In this document: piece by piece, positions 1 to 9,948 of the stretch
Layout: each line of letters opens with the position of its first letter
Numbering within the stretch: the stretch's first letter is position 1
Assembly: GCA_017543445.1 (NCBI GenBank)
Contig: JAFYGB010000019.1
Location: forward strand, 124,001-188,000
Direction of reading: 5' to 3'
From: Lachnospiraceae bacterium
GTDB lineage: Bacteria > Bacillota > Clostridia > Lachnospirales > Lachnospiraceae
Length of the DNA: 64,000 nucleotides
Translations under genes and position numbers: made by a program
Notes under the pieces: generated by a model
Told to the model about the DNA's origin: nothing
The model's database searches: none
What the model saw: only the letters and a program-made list of their open reading frames with translations

Positions 1-392
1 TCCTTCTCGCCATCTAGGATCACCTTCTGGATCGGCGCCGCCCCGCGGTATTTCGGAAGCAGTGAAGCGTGTACATTCACACAGCCGTACTTTGGTAATT
101 CCAGGATCTCCTTCGGCAGGATCTGGCCAAAAGCAGCTACAACTATGATATCCGGCGCGATCTCACGCAAAATATCGATATTCTCCTGTTCGCGGATCTT
201 CACCGGTGTATAGACCGGAATGTTGAATTCCATAGCCTTTATCTTCACCGGAGAGTAAGCGACCTGCGCCTTCTTTCCGCGATATTTATCCGGCTGCGTA
301 AATACCGCAACCACATTCAAAAACGGATTCTTGATCAGAGCATCCAGCGATGCGACCGCGAAATCCGGGGTTCCCATAAAAACGATCCTCAT
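1..392 (-). CDS. fmt: Methionyl-tRNA formyltransferase (N-terminal part; cut by window edge)
   Basis: The enzyme formylates Met-tRNAfMet from 10-formyl-tetrahydrofolate to give the initiator tRNA. About 130 N-terminal residues are visible, from ATG at 390-392 ([13 protein letters not shown]), roughly 40% of the usual length of about 310. The formyltransferase catalytic segment is present: Asn106 and His108 in [17 protein letters not shown]. The C-terminal OB-like tRNA-binding domain lies outside the window. It follows def (gap 39 nt); def removes the formyl group that fmt adds, and the pair is usually linked. The fhs gene upstream in the same run makes the formyl donor. Identification is firm; only completeness is unknown. 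Confidence 0.96.
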   Translation of the reverse strand, partial: MRIVFMGTPDFAVASLDALIKNPFLNVVAVFTQPDKYRGKKAQVAYSPVKIKAMEFNIPVYTPVKIREQENIDILREIAPDIIVVAAFGQILPKEILELPKYGCVNVHASLLPKYRGAAPIQKVILDGEK

Positions 393-431
393 CCTTATCT
401 CTCCCTATTCCATCAAAATCTATTTCGGGGC

Positions 432-908
432 TTATTCTTCCTCGGGAACGTATGTGTTATCCAAAAGTTCGCCTTCCATGCGGTCAATGTACAACACGCC
501 GTCCAGATGATCGAGCTCGTGACAGATCGCACGCGCCAGAAGCTCCTCGCCCTCGATCTCGAAATAGTTCATGTCGATATCATAAGCGCACGCCTTCACG
601 TGGTTCGGACGGCGCACATAGGCCATCTTACCGGGCAGACTTAAACAGCCTTCCGTTCCGAACTGCTCGCCGTCGGACTCCAGAATCTTCGGATTGATGA
701 AAACGATGGGACCATCCCCTACATCGATCACAACGATACGCTTCATCACGCCGACCTGTGGAGCCGCCAGACCTACGCCGTTCGCTTCATACATGGTGTC
801 GATCATGTCCTCGACTAATGTGCGTACACGACCTGTCACCTCTTTGACTTCTTTGCACTGCTTGCGGAGAACATTGTCCCCGAACTCTCTTATTTTGCGA
901 ATTGCCAT
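432..908 (-). CDS. def: Peptide deformylase
   Basis: A metalloenzyme that removes the N-formyl group from new polypeptides in the cytosol. The 158-aa protein has all three family motifs: GVGLAAPQ at residues 44-51, EGCLS with metal ligand Cys88, and HELDH with His130, catalytic Glu131 and His134. The short C-terminus (LDNTYVPEEE) fits the compact Gram-positive form. The ATG at 908 follows GGAGG by five bases. It sits between priA (54 nt upstream) and fmt, the usual priA-def-fmt order. Confidence 0.97.
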   Translation of the reverse strand: MAIRKIREFGDNVLRKQCKEVKEVTGRVRTLVEDMIDTMYEANGVGLAAPQVGVMKRIVVIDVGDGPIVFINPKILESDGEQFGTEGCLSLPGKMAYVRRPNHVKACAYDIDMNYFEIEGEELLARAICHELDHLDGVLYIDRMEGELLDNTYVPEEE

Positions 909-962
909 AAAAACCTCCGTTTCATCTATGCATTCGAATTATGTGAATATATAAGATCCGCA

Positions 963-3281
963 TCACGTACCCGTGACGTCGAATTCCAACAATACCTTTT
1001 GGGTATGGTTTTTGAAGTAGTTTTGCTCTTCCTTCTGTAGGACCACGACATCGAGATCGCGAGCCTCATTCAGCAACGGATAGGCAAATTTCTTAAGGAC
1101 CGCATCGCGGATCTGCGTCAATACAAAGGTCGATGAAGCCTTCACCAGAACGCGCCTGCGGTATACGTAATTGATCTTCGGCAGACCATCCAGGGTCGGC
1201 CCATAGACCGAGGGTGCACAACTCAGATCCGCGCAAGGTTTGACGAAGTTCTCGTTGATAAAGTACGCGATCTCAGCCCCCGCCCGTTCCGCGTAGATCT
1301 CGGAAGGGCTGTGCAGCCGGATGGACAGAAGACACATGGACGGCGGATAGCCCGCATTTCTGCGGTACTGGATCTCGCGCTCAAAGAATGCGTCGTAGTT
1401 CTGATCCGCAGCGGACTGAATAGAGAAATGCTCCGGACGATAGGTCTGGATGACGACATCTCCGGCCAGCCTTCCGCGTCCGGAACGCCCTGCCGCCTGT
1501 GTGAGCAGCTGGAACGTTTTCTCTGCCGCACGGTAGATCGGCATGTTTAAGGAGCGATCCGCCAGCAAAACGCCGACCAGCGTCACATTCGGAAAATCGT
1601 GTCCTTTTACGATCATCTGCGTTCCGATCAGGATATCGGCCTCGTGGTTCGCAAAAGCGGAAAGTATCTGCTTATGGGCATCTTTCTTCGCAGTCGTATC
1701 CTGGTCCATGCGCAGGATCTTCGCTTCGGGGAAAGCATTCTGCACCAGCAGCATCGCTTTCTGCGTTCCGATTCCCATGGGCGTCATCCGGCCGGCCTTG
1801 CAAGACGGACAGATGTGCGTCGCAGGCCGCATGTAGCCGCAGTAGTGGCAACGCAGGAAATCGTCCTGGTGATACGTCAGTGCGATGTCGCATTTCGGAC
1901 ATTTCTCTACATATCCGCAGGAATAACAGGACAATGAATTCGAGAAGCCGCGGCGGTTTAAAAACAGCATGACCTGCTCGTTTCTGGACAGACGGTCACG
2001 GATCATCTCATGCAAAGTACGGCTCAAAATGGAGGAATTCCCCGTCTTCATCTCCGCACGCATATCGACGATGTGGGTTTGCGCCAGGTGGCTGTCTGCA
2101 TTGCCCCGATGGGTCAGTGTCACCAGTTTATACAGGCCCTGCTTCGCGGAGTAATAACTCTCTACGCTGGGCGTCGCAGATCCGAAGATCGTTAGCGCCC
2201 CGGAGACCTGTGCGCGATAGGTGACCAGATCGCGCGTATCATATTTAGGATTATTTTCGTTTTTGTAGCTGTCCTCGTGCTCCTCGTCGACGATGATGAT
2301 GCCGATGTCGGGAAGCGGTGAAAACAGTGCGGAGCGCGGGCCGATGCAGACATCCACCTGCCCCTCCTTGCAGCGCAGGTACTGCTCATAGCGCTCGCCC
2401 TGCGACATTCTGGAATTCAGGATGGCCACACGTTCATGAAAACGATCATAAAAGCGTTTGACCATCTGATAGGTCAATGCGATCTCCGGCACCAGCAGGA
2501 TGGCTTGCTTCCCGCTCTGAATGATGCGTTCGATCAACTCCATGTAAATGAGCGTCTTTCCGCTACCGGTGATCCCATAGAGCAAACACGTGCGGTTTGC
2601 ACCGCGCATATGCTCCTCCCAGATCGCATCGATCGCGTTTTGCTGCTCTTCATTCGGCGTGATGTCTTCCTGACTCTGCGCATCACTCATATTGCCAAAG
2701 TCTCCGAAGGAATAGCCTTCTTCTACCTTGCGGATAATGCCTTGTTCCAAAAGCGGTTTCGTAGTCGAGGCGGAAACATTCAGTTCCTTCGTCACGCGTT
2801 CGGTGCTCAGTCTTCCTTCCATGAGCAACGCTTCTAAGAAGCGCACACGCGCCTGCATATTCTTCTTCGGGCGGATGCCGTCCAGCATCGCCTCCAGCTC
2901 TTCCCTCGGGACGGCCGCCTCATAATGGGCGCTCTTTCGAACATTGATCGTTGCCTTGACCGGCATAACGGTCTGCAGAGCCTTACTCAGCGTGACACCA
3001 TAGCGATTCCGCATCCAGTGTGCCATCGCGAGCATCTCGTCGTCGACCATGAGCCTCTGCTCGAGCACTTCATGGATCGGTTTGGTTTTTTCGACGTCGA
3101 ATTCCGGATGTTCCGTGATCTCGCAAACATAGCCGCGGACCGGGGCCTTACCATTTCCAAACGGAACAGCGACCACACTGCCGACATGGATGGAATTTGA
3201 CATATGGTCCGGGATCACGTACTGAAAGTACCGATCGAGTTCTTTTACTTTTCGGTCAATGATTACATTCGCGAATTGCAT
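963..3281 (-). CDS. priA: Primosomal protein N', replication restart helicase
   Basis: A superfamily 2 DNA helicase that reloads the replisome at collapsed forks. The 772-aa protein has the N-terminal DNA-binding region (MQFANVIIDRKVKELDRYFQYVIP), Walker A GITGSGKT near residue 238, DEEH box near residue 332, and paired zinc-binding Cys clusters near residues 450-495 (CYSCGY..CPKCD, then CHYCGY..CPSCK). The helicase C-terminal motif QAAGRSGRG follows. Length is normal. It lies between fhs and def, and an inverted repeat precedes it. Confidence 0.97.
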   Translation of the reverse strand: MQFANVIIDRKVKELDRYFQYVIPDHMSNSIHVGSVVAVPFGNGKAPVRGYVCEITEHPEFDVEKTKPIHEVLEQRLMVDDEMLAMAHWMRNRYGVTLSKALQTVMPVKATINVRKSAHYEAAVPREELEAMLDGIRPKKNMQARVRFLEALLMEGRLSTERVTKELNVSASTTKPLLEQGIIRKVEEGYSFGDFGNMSDAQSQEDITPNEEQQNAIDAIWEEHMRGANRTCLLYGITGSGKTLIYMELIERIIQSGKQAILLVPEIALTYQMVKRFYDRFHERVAILNSRMSQGERYEQYLRCKEGQVDVCIGPRSALFSPLPDIGIIIVDEEHEDSYKNENNPKYDTRDLVTYRAQVSGALTIFGSATPSVESYYSAKQGLYKLVTLTHRGNADSHLAQTHIVDMRAEMKTGNSSILSRTLHEMIRDRLSRNEQVMLFLNRRGFSNSLSCYSCGYVEKCPKCDIALTYHQDDFLRCHYCGYMRPATHICPSCKAGRMTPMGIGTQKAMLLVQNAFPEAKILRMDQDTTAKKDAHKQILSAFANHEADILIGTQMIVKGHDFPNVTLVGVLLADRSLNMPIYRAAEKTFQLLTQAAGRSGRGRLAGDVVIQTYRPEHFSIQSAADQNYDAFFEREIQYRRNAGYPPSMCLLSIRLHSPSEIYAERAGAEIAYFINENFVKPCADLSCAPSVYGPTLDGLPKINYVYRRRVLVKASSTFVLTQIRDAVLKKFAYPLLNEARDLDVVVLQKEEQNYFKNHTQKVLLEFDVTGT

Positions 3282-3313
3282 CGGCGATCGGTCCTTTCTG
3301 TGTTTTTAACGGA

Positions 3314-3347
3314 ATCGAGTAGGTGGGAATAATCACGCCTACTCGAT
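3314..3347 (-). terminator. Inverted repeat between fhs and priA
   Basis: Ten-base arms ATCGAGTAGG (3314-3323) and CCTACTCGAT (3338-3347) flank a 14-nt loop in the 78-nt gap between fhs and priA. No run of U follows on either strand (minus continues TCCGTTAAAAAC). It could be a weak or Rho-assisted terminator, or a processing hairpin that separates fhs from priA expression. The hairpin is clear; the role is inferred. Confidence 0.45.
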
Positions 3348-3359
3348 CCAACGGTCATT

Positions 3360-5033
3360 TTAGAATAATCCGGTGATCCGTCCTTCTTTATTGACATCGA
3401 TGGAGAATGCCGCCGGCGTCTTCGGAAGTCCGGGCATGGTCATGATCGTGCCGGTCAGCGCGACGATAAAACCGGCGCCGGCATTTACATAAACCTCGCG
3501 GATATTTACGGTGAAATCCTTCGGACGTCCCAGAAGCGTCGGGTCATCCGACAGGGAATACTGGTTTTTAGCGATACAAATGGGCAGATTCCCAAAGCCC
3601 ATCTTCTCGAATTTGTCGATCATCTTAGATGCTGCGGCCGCGTAGGTAACTTCCTTCGCTCCGTAGATCTCCTTACAGATCGTTTCGATCTTCTCGCGGA
3701 TCGGACGATCCAGCTCATAGAGCGGCTTATATTCGCTTGGCTTCTCTTTGATCGTCTTAAGGACTGTCTTCGCCAGGTCCTCACCGCCGGCGCCGCCCTT
3801 CTCCCAAACACGTGCCAGAGAGAATGCACAGCCGCGTTCACGGCAATATTCCTCGATGATCTTATATTCGGCCTCGGTATCCGAAACAAATGCGTTCAAC
3901 GCAACAATGATCGGAACACCGTACTTCTGAATATTCTCGATGTGTTTTCCGAGGTTCTCGATACCTGCCTTCAGAGCCGGCAGGTTCTCGACATTCAACT
4001 GATCCTTCGGTGCCCCGCCGTTATATTTCAGTGCGCGTGCGGTCGCTACCAGAACAACAGCATCCGGCTTCAATCCGGCAACGCGGCACTTGATATCCAA
4101 AAACTTCTCAGCGCCTAAGTCCGCGCCGAAGCCCGCCTCGGTAACTACGTAATCTGCCAGTTTCAGGCCCAGCTTCGTAGCGCGTACGGAGTTGCATCCG
4201 TGGGCAATGTTTGCAAACGGACCGCCATGTACGATCGCCGGCGTGTGCTCCAATGTCTGGATCAGGTTCGGCTTGATCGCATCTTTCAAAAGTGCAGCCA
4301 TAGCGCCGACTGCCTGCAGATCTGCAGCAGTGACCGGTGTCTGATCATAACGATATCCAACGATGATACGAGCCAGTCTCGCTTTCAGATCCTCCATGTC
4401 AGAAGCCAGGCAAAGAACAGCCATGATCTCGGTCGCTACCGTGATGACGAAGTGATCCTCACGCGGAACGCCGTCCGTACGGGAACCCAAGCCGATCACG
4501 ATATTACGAAGCGCACGATCATTCATATCCTCGCAACGCTTCCAAGTGATCTGTCTCGGATCGATACCGAGTGCATTGCCCTGCTGGATGTGGTTATCCA
4601 GCAAAGCAGCCAGCAGATTATTCGCCGATGTGATCGCGTGAAAATCGCCGGTAAAATGCAGGTTCAAATCTTCCATGGGAACGACCTGTGCGTAACCGCC
4701 GCCGGCCGCACCGCCCTTGATGCCAAAGCACGGGCCTAAGGAGGGCTCACGCAGGCAGATCAAGGACTTCTTCTTCAGACGTCCGAGCGCCTGTCCTAGG
4801 CCGACCGTAACGGTCGTTTTACCCTCGCCGGCAGGGGTCGGATTGATCGCCGTCACCAGGATCAGCTTACCGTTCTTCTTTCGGGATACTTTCTTCTCGA
4901 GGACATCCGAAAACTTCGCCTTGTATTTTCCGTAGAGTTCCAGATCGTCGGGATCGATCCCAAGTGTTTTTTGTGCAACTTCCGTGATCGGTGAAAGCTC
5001 GACTTCCTGTGCGATCTCAATATCGGTCTTCAT
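3360..5033 (-). CDS. fhs: Formate-tetrahydrofolate ligase
   Basis: It condenses formate with tetrahydrofolate using ATP to give 10-formyl-THF in the cytosol, the entry to the methyl branch of one-carbon metabolism and the formyl donor for purines and Met-tRNA. The 557-aa length is standard. Visible motifs are the P-loop-like [14 protein letters not shown] near residues 66-79, the [23 protein letters not shown] segment near residues 95-118, and [14 protein letters not shown] near residue 270. ATG at 5033 follows GGAGA, 14 nt after the ftsK stop. The purine and Met-tRNA formylation genes in this window both need its product. Confidence 0.97.
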   Translation of the reverse strand: MKTDIEIAQEVELSPITEVAQKTLGIDPDDLELYGKYKAKFSDVLEKKVSRKKNGKLILVTAINPTPAGEGKTTVTVGLGQALGRLKKKSLICLREPSLGPCFGIKGGAAGGGYAQVVPMEDLNLHFTGDFHAITSANNLLAALLDNHIQQGNALGIDPRQITWKRCEDMNDRALRNIVIGLGSRTDGVPREDHFVITVATEIMAVLCLASDMEDLKARLARIIVGYRYDQTPVTAADLQAVGAMAALLKDAIKPNLIQTLEHTPAIVHGGPFANIAHGCNSVRATKLGLKLADYVVTEAGFGADLGAEKFLDIKCRVAGLKPDAVVLVATARALKYNGGAPKDQLNVENLPALKAGIENLGKHIENIQKYGVPIIVALNAFVSDTEAEYKIIEEYCRERGCAFSLARVWEKGGAGGEDLAKTVLKTIKEKPSEYKPLYELDRPIREKIETICKEIYGAKEVTYAAAASKMIDKFEKMGFGNLPICIAKNQYSLSDDPTLLGRPKDFTVNIREVYVNAGAGFIVALTGTIMTMPGLPKTPAAFSIDVNKEGRITGLF

Positions 5034-5047
5034 GTTTTATCTCCATT

Positions 5048-8005
5048 CTAGCGTGAAATATTATTCTCGTCGCAATACTGCTCAAACTCCGCTTCCGTCA
5101 TCATGACACGGCGTGGCTTCGTTCCTTCTTCTTCACCGACCAGTCCGGCTTCCGCCAGCTGATCCATGATACGTGCCGCACGGTTGAAACCGATGCGGAA
5201 TGCACGCTGCAGCATGCCGATGGAACTCTTTTCCTTACCTGCGAGCAGCAATCCTGCCTCGCGGAATAAAGGATCGAGGGCAAAACGGTCATCTTCCTGC
5301 GAATCTGCTTCGCTTTCTGCCGCTTTATCCTTACCGGATGCGGATGCCTCGATATGCTGGTTGATCTCGTCGGCCTCTTCCGTCGCTCCGCCGATGACGT
5401 TCTTCTGCTTCGTTAGGAACTCGACTACCGCCGAGACTTCCTTATCCGAGACGAATGCGCCCTGTACACGCAGCGGCTTTTGGATGCCTGCCGGATAGTA
5501 CAGCATATCTCCGCGTCCGAGCAGTTTCTCCGCACCGATCATATCGAGGATCGTACGTGAGTCCACACCGGAGGAAACGGAAAATGCGATACGGGAAGGT
5601 ACGTTCGCTTTGATGACGCCGGTGATGACATTGACCGAGGGACGCTGGGTCGCCAGGATCAAATGCAGGCCGGCTGCACGTGCCATCTGAGCCAGACGGC
5701 AGATGGAATCCTCCACCTCGCCGGGTGCGACCATCATAAGGTCGGCAAGCTCATCGACGATGATAACGATCTGTGGCAGCGGTCTGAGTCCCGGTTTATC
5801 CGGCTCAGCCTTCGCCTGCTCGGCGATCTTTTCATTATAGCCCTTCAGATCGCGGACGGACAGATCGGCGAATTTCTTATAACGCTGGGTCATCTCGGAA
5901 ACTGCCCAGGACAGGGCTCCGGATGCCTTCTTCGGATCTGTAACGACAGGAATCATCAGATGCGGGATGCCATTATAAACCGAAAGTTCTACGACCTTCG
6001 GGTCGATCAGGATGAGTTTAACTTCCGACGGTTTCGCCTTATAGAGGATACTCATGATGATCGTATTGATGCAGACCGATTTACCGGAACCGGTCGCACC
6101 CGCGATCAAAAGGTGGGGCATCTTACCGATATCCGAGATAATGTTCTGGCCGCCGATATCCTTACCTGCGCCGAACGACAGTTTGGACGATGCATTTCGG
6201 AAATCATCCGTATCCAAAAGATCACGCAGCATAACGGATGCGCTCTCACGGTTCGGGATCTCGATACCGATGGCTGCCTTTCCGGGGATCGGCGCCTCAA
6301 TACGGATGTCCGGAGCGGCGAGGTTCAGTTTGATATCGTCCTGCAAACGCACGATCTGGCTGACCTTAACGCCCTGTTCCGGCGAAAGCTCATACCGTGT
6401 GACCGTAGGTCCGCAGCTAACATTTGTAACGGTAACTCCAACGCCAAAGTTCTGCAACGTCTGCTGCAGCTTCAAAGCGTTCTCACGGAGTTCATTGTCC
6501 ATATTGCGTCCGCCCTTACCGACGCCTTTATTCAGGAGCGATATCGGCGGGAATACATATTCTTTCGGTTCCACATAAGGCTTGACCGGAGCCAGTGCCG
6601 CAGAGACCTCTTCGAAGATCGTCGCTTCCCCCTCGCGTTTCATCGAAGGCACCTTACTCTGTCCGCCCTGTCCGACTTCATGGGTGATCACGCGGCCGGA
6701 GGACGTAACGATGGTCTTCACATCCGGATCGTCTCCCAAGGAACGGGTCAATGCATCCGCGGTAATGTTATTACCACCCGACGGACGGGTACTCTGTGCA
6801 GCACCGCTTTGCGAAGAACTGCCCTGCATTGCAGAACTTCCGGTCGATGGAAGATCTTTTCTTCCCATCGCAGCGCTCGCAGCCGCCGCAACCGCATTGC
6901 GTACCGTTGTAGACTCAGTACTGCTTCCGGTTCCCGGTGCGCGCATCGGACGCGAAGACGAATGCAAAACATCCATCGAGCCCGGACGAACCAAGGGTTC
7001 CTCGATATCTCCATGGATCGTCTCGATCGGAGGAATATCCTCATTCGGATCCATGGAAACGATCTTTGTTTGATTGTTATAGGTGACCGAAAAACTTCCG
7101 GCCTTAGATTTCTTTACTTCGTCATAAACAGGATTAAGGACCTTACCATCCTTCGATGTAGTTGCATCGGCAGAATTCCCGCCGGGCAGAGGCAAGCCGC
7201 CGAGGCCTGCACGTGCCTGCTGTTCTTTACGCGCGATCTCCAGACGGCGCTCGGAGTCGATGCGCTCCTGATCCAGTTTGATCTGCTGCATCGCTTCCCG
7301 CTCCTGCTCGCGGATCTTTTTACGCTCTCTACGCGCTTCGAGGTCCCGGTTCGCATGACGGGCTACCGATGTCGAACGTTCCTTGATCGCTTCCGTGATG
7401 GAAAAACGGGTAAGAAGCACGATGGCGATCAGGAAGATCACGATATCGATGACGTAGGATGCGATGATACCAAAGATAGGCACGAGGATCTTCACCAGGA
7501 TACATCCGATCAGACCGCCACCCTTACCTTCCATCGCAGTTTTATAGATGGAGCTTATGCTCATGTCGGAATCCGCGCCCGAATGACGTAACAGTTCGGT
7601 AAATGTGCACACGGCAACGACCATGGTCGCCAGACATACGATCTTACCTGCGGAAATCGATGTTTCCTTACGCTTGATGATGTAATAGACCGTGGCAATG
7701 ATGATCAAAACCGGTACGATGTAGCCGATGATTCCGAACAGGCCGAACGTGAGATTCTTTAAGAGCTCACCGATCGGTCCGCAAAGCTTGAAATTACTCA
7801 AGAACAAGAGAATCGACAAAGCAAACATCAGCAAGACCAGAATCTCGTTCCGCAGCGTAACGTCCGCGTTTTTCGTCATGCTCCGTTCCGAACGTGACGA
7901 ACTCTCGCTGCTTCGTTCGGATGCACTGCGCGTGGTACGCGTCGCTCCTGAACGGCTCTTGCTGCCCGACGATGAATTTCCGGATCGATTGTTACTTACA
8001 GCCAA
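5048..8005 (-). CDS. ftsK: DNA translocase FtsK/SpoIIIE
   Basis: A membrane-anchored hexameric motor that pumps chromosomal DNA through the division or sporulation septum. It has a Ser/Arg-rich N-terminus, about four membrane segments (residues 45-200), a charged and low-complexity linker, and a C-terminal motor with Walker A GATGSGKS near residue 635 and Walker B IVIIVDELADLM near residue 750. A winged-helix gamma domain (RAFRIGFNRAARIMDQL) fills the last 65 residues. The open frame extends to 8041, but codons there form the ribosome site GAGGAGG, so I place the start at TTG 8005 (985 aa). A TTGTAT/TATAAT promoter lies upstream. SpoIIIE versus FtsK cannot be decided from sequence alone. Confidence 0.93.
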   Translation of the reverse strand: MAVSNNRSGNSSSGSKSRSGATRTTRSASERSSESSSRSERSMTKNADVTLRNEILVLLMFALSILLFLSNFKLCGPIGELLKNLTFGLFGIIGYIVPVLIIIATVYYIIKRKETSISAGKIVCLATMVVAVCTFTELLRHSGADSDMSISSIYKTAMEGKGGGLIGCILVKILVPIFGIIASYVIDIVIFLIAIVLLTRFSITEAIKERSTSVARHANRDLEARRERKKIREQEREAMQQIKLDQERIDSERRLEIARKEQQARAGLGGLPLPGGNSADATTSKDGKVLNPVYDEVKKSKAGSFSVTYNNQTKIVSMDPNEDIPPIETIHGDIEEPLVRPGSMDVLHSSSRPMRAPGTGSSTESTTVRNAVAAAASAAMGRKDLPSTGSSAMQGSSSQSGAAQSTRPSGGNNITADALTRSLGDDPDVKTIVTSSGRVITHEVGQGGQSKVPSMKREGEATIFEEVSAALAPVKPYVEPKEYVFPPISLLNKGVGKGGRNMDNELRENALKLQQTLQNFGVGVTVTNVSCGPTVTRYELSPEQGVKVSQIVRLQDDIKLNLAAPDIRIEAPIPGKAAIGIEIPNRESASVMLRDLLDTDDFRNASSKLSFGAGKDIGGQNIISDIGKMPHLLIAGATGSGKSVCINTIIMSILYKAKPSEVKLILIDPKVVELSVYNGIPHLMIPVVTDPKKASGALSWAVSEMTQRYKKFADLSVRDLKGYNEKIAEQAKAEPDKPGLRPLPQIVIIVDELADLMMVAPGEVEDSICRLAQMARAAGLHLILATQRPSVNVITGVIKANVPSRIAFSVSSGVDSRTILDMIGAEKLLGRGDMLYYPAGIQKPLRVQGAFVSDKEVSAVVEFLTKQKNVIGGATEEADEINQHIEASASGKDKAAESEADSQEDDRFALDPLFREAGLLLAGKEKSSIGMLQRAFRIGFNRAARIMDQLAEAGLVGEEEGTKPRRVMMTEAEFEQYCDENNISR

Positions 8006-8101
8006 TGTACTGACCTCCTCTTCCGGGGTTTTACAAAACAAAAACTCGTTTCATTTCGTAGTTTTGCACGCAAAATAATGGAACATAGTCCCACATCTGA
8101 T

Positions 8102-8130
8102 ATTATACCAAAACATGCCGAAAGATACAA
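8102..8130 (-). promoter_or_regulatory. Sigma-A type promoter for ftsK-fhs-priA-def-fmt
   Basis: On the minus strand, -35 TTGTAT (8125-8130) and -10 TATAAT (8102-8107) are separated by exactly 17 nt. The start point would lie near 8095, giving a leader of about 90 nt before the TTG start of ftsK. It lies directly after the terminator of the preceding gene. Confidence 0.8.
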
Positions 8131-8144
8131 GTATAAGAGTGCTC

Positions 8145-8178
8145 AAAAAACAGGATCCGGAGTTTTCTCCGGATCCTG
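8145..8178 (-). terminator. Intrinsic terminator of the NlpC/P60 gene
   Basis: A perfect 12-bp stem (CAGGATCCGGAG / CTCCGGATCCTG) with an AAAA loop, followed on the minus strand by six U. It lies 46 nt after the stop of the upstream hydrolase gene and just before the ftsK promoter, so it closes a single-gene unit. Confidence 0.92.
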
Positions 8179-8224
8179 GAATCGTGCTATATTTCTTACT
8201 TTCAAAGGCATCTGCGGCTTAAGA

Positions 8225-9829
8225 TCAGTCACCGATGACATTTCTCGCACCGATCGGCGTCATGTAGTCATAACGGTCGATGACGATTCCTCTCTTTTCA
8301 CTAGCCGCATGGATCATCTTACCGTTACCGATGTAGATGCCTACGTGGCCGACACAGTTACGTTTATTACTCCAGAAGAAGATCAGATCGCCAGGCTTCA
8401 TGTCCTTATAATCGACCGGAACGCCGTTATTCTTCATCTGGTAAGCCGCCGTACGGGACAACTCATAACCAAAGTGCTCGAATACACGCATCGTAAATCC
8501 AGAGCAATCAACGGCTACGCCGAGTTTCGTTCCGCCGTACTTATAAGTACCGCCGAGGTATTCCATCGCAAAATCCACGATCTGCCTGCGGATCGGGCTG
8601 ATCTCCGGCTCTGTATATTCCACCGCTTCCGGCAGCATGTAAAACCAGTCGGTATAATCGCTGTGTACATAACCTTCATCTTCGGAACCGAGATCGATCT
8701 TGATCCATTCGCCTTCAAATCCGGTGACAACAAACACGGATCCTCTCGATATCTGGGTGATGATCTCGTGTTTCGTCGAAGGACCAGAACGTACATTCAA
8801 ATGTTTTGCCGTAACCTTGATGCCGGGAAAACAAGCCGCGATCGCAAGCTGACGCGCCTCTTCACCCGTCGCGATATAGCCGGCATTGATCCAGCCATCC
8901 ACCTCATTGGAAACGATATGGAACCACTGTCCATCCGCCGAAGCCTCCAAAAGATCGACACCACTGTTCTTATACAGTTTACCGACGATCTTACCCTTAA
9001 TGTTAGGTGCATTACGAACATTCAAATAATTCTTCGCGGTGACAACGGCGAGATTCGTAAATCCATCCATAACGCTTTCACGCGGATCCGCTGCTACAAA
9101 CTCAAAGATCGTGTCCAGTCCTTGATATCGGATATGAAAAACATTCGTTCCGGTTTCATAAACCTTACCGATCTCATCGCATTCCCAGTCGTCCAGGATT
9201 ATGATCTCACCATCTTCGACAATACCCTGTACCTGAATGTCGGAACGAGCCGAATCATCGCCGATATATCTGCGCGGACCTACAAAGGTCGCAACGATCT
9301 CAGCCAGGCGCTCGCCATTCGGTCCGATCGCCTTAGGAGCTTCTGTGGTCGGTTCCTGGGTAGTCGGCTCTTGTGTCGTTGCCTCTTCAGTGGTAGTCTC
9401 AGGTTCTGTTTCCGGCTCCGATGTAGGATCATTTTCCAAGGATTCGGGCACAGTCTCCACGATCTGCGACCAGCCATTCAGAGAAGCGGGATCATACGTA
9501 ATGTCCTCATCTGCGGCAACAGGCGCCAGGATCTCTTCTAATTGGGCAACCGAATACTCACCATCTTCGGGCAATGCGTCTAAGATAGCCAGGATGCGGT
9601 CATATTGCGAACGAGATATATAACCTTTATTCAGGCTTGCTGCATAATTCTGTTCCAGTTCATCTTTGTTGAACGTAGTTGCCGAGCCGTAAACCTTACC
9701 GGTCGAATCCGACTCACCACGCCCTGACAGGATCGCTACGAGCAAAAGCACGATCATAGCGGTGCCCCAGAGAGCGGAAATAAGCAACTTCCGATGCTTT
9801 GAGAGGAACGGAAGCACTTTTTCTTTCAA
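8225..9829 (-). CDS. Secreted or membrane-anchored SH3-NlpC/P60 peptidoglycan hydrolase
   Basis: A probable cell-wall endopeptidase acting outside the membrane. The 534-aa protein has an N-terminal membrane segment (residues 15-35), a Thr/Glu/Pro linker (about 145-165), an Ig-like domain beginning with FVGPRRY (about 175-255), two bacterial SH3 domains with the NVRNAPN and NVRSGPS signatures, and a C-terminal NlpC/P60 domain. The catalytic triad looks intact: Cys in VDCSGF, His in GHVGIYIG, His in MIHAAS. Start is TTG at 9829 after GGAGG. It is transcribed alone from a consensus promoter. The Ig-like and NlpC regions recur, with the active site lost, in the lipoprotein at 23441. Confidence 0.9.
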   Translation of the reverse strand: MKEKVLPFLSKHRKLLISALWGTAMIVLLLVAILSGRGESDSTGKVYGSATTFNKDELEQNYAASLNKGYISRSQYDRILAILDALPEDGEYSVAQLEEILAPVAADEDITYDPASLNGWSQIVETVPESLENDPTSEPETEPETTTEEATTQEPTTQEPTTEAPKAIGPNGERLAEIVATFVGPRRYIGDDSARSDIQVQGIVEDGEIIILDDWECDEIGKVYETGTNVFHIRYQGLDTIFEFVAADPRESVMDGFTNLAVVTAKNYLNVRNAPNIKGKIVGKLYKNSGVDLLEASADGQWFHIVSNEVDGWINAGYIATGEEARQLAIAACFPGIKVTAKHLNVRSGPSTKHEIITQISRGSVFVVTGFEGEWIKIDLGSEDEGYVHSDYTDWFYMLPEAVEYTEPEISPIRRQIVDFAMEYLGGTYKYGGTKLGVAVDCSGFTMRVFEHFGYELSRTAAYQMKNNGVPVDYKDMKPGDLIFFWSNKRNCVGHVGIYIGNGKMIHAASEKRGIVIDRYDYMTPIGARNVIGD

Positions 9830-9919
9830 ATCAATAACCTCCGTAGCTTTTACATGGGCAATGGTGTAAACTGCACACTTCCGATGCCCCCATAAATGTT
9901 ACAAAATTGTTACGACGCA

Positions 9920-9948
9920 ATTATAACAAACTTTTTTTACCTTGTCAA
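9920..9948 (-). promoter_or_regulatory. Perfect consensus promoter for the NlpC/P60 gene
   Basis: On the minus strand, TTGACA (9943-9948) and TATAAT (9920-9925) are exactly 17 nt apart, matching the housekeeping consensus at all 12 positions. The -35 overlaps the ribF stop codon. The transcript would have a leader of about 85 nt with a GC-rich stretch (GGGGGCATCGG) and a GGGCAATG motif near 9868. Confidence 0.9.

Noticed and set aside
5663..7591. A 642-codon open frame on the plus strand, antisense to ftsK (also long ones at 8078-9541, 13061-14008, 20751-21743, 53829-55469, 57279-58922)
   Set aside because: They mirror real minus-strand genes, have Arg/Cys/His-rich composition typical of antisense frames, and lack ribosome sites and recognisable domains.
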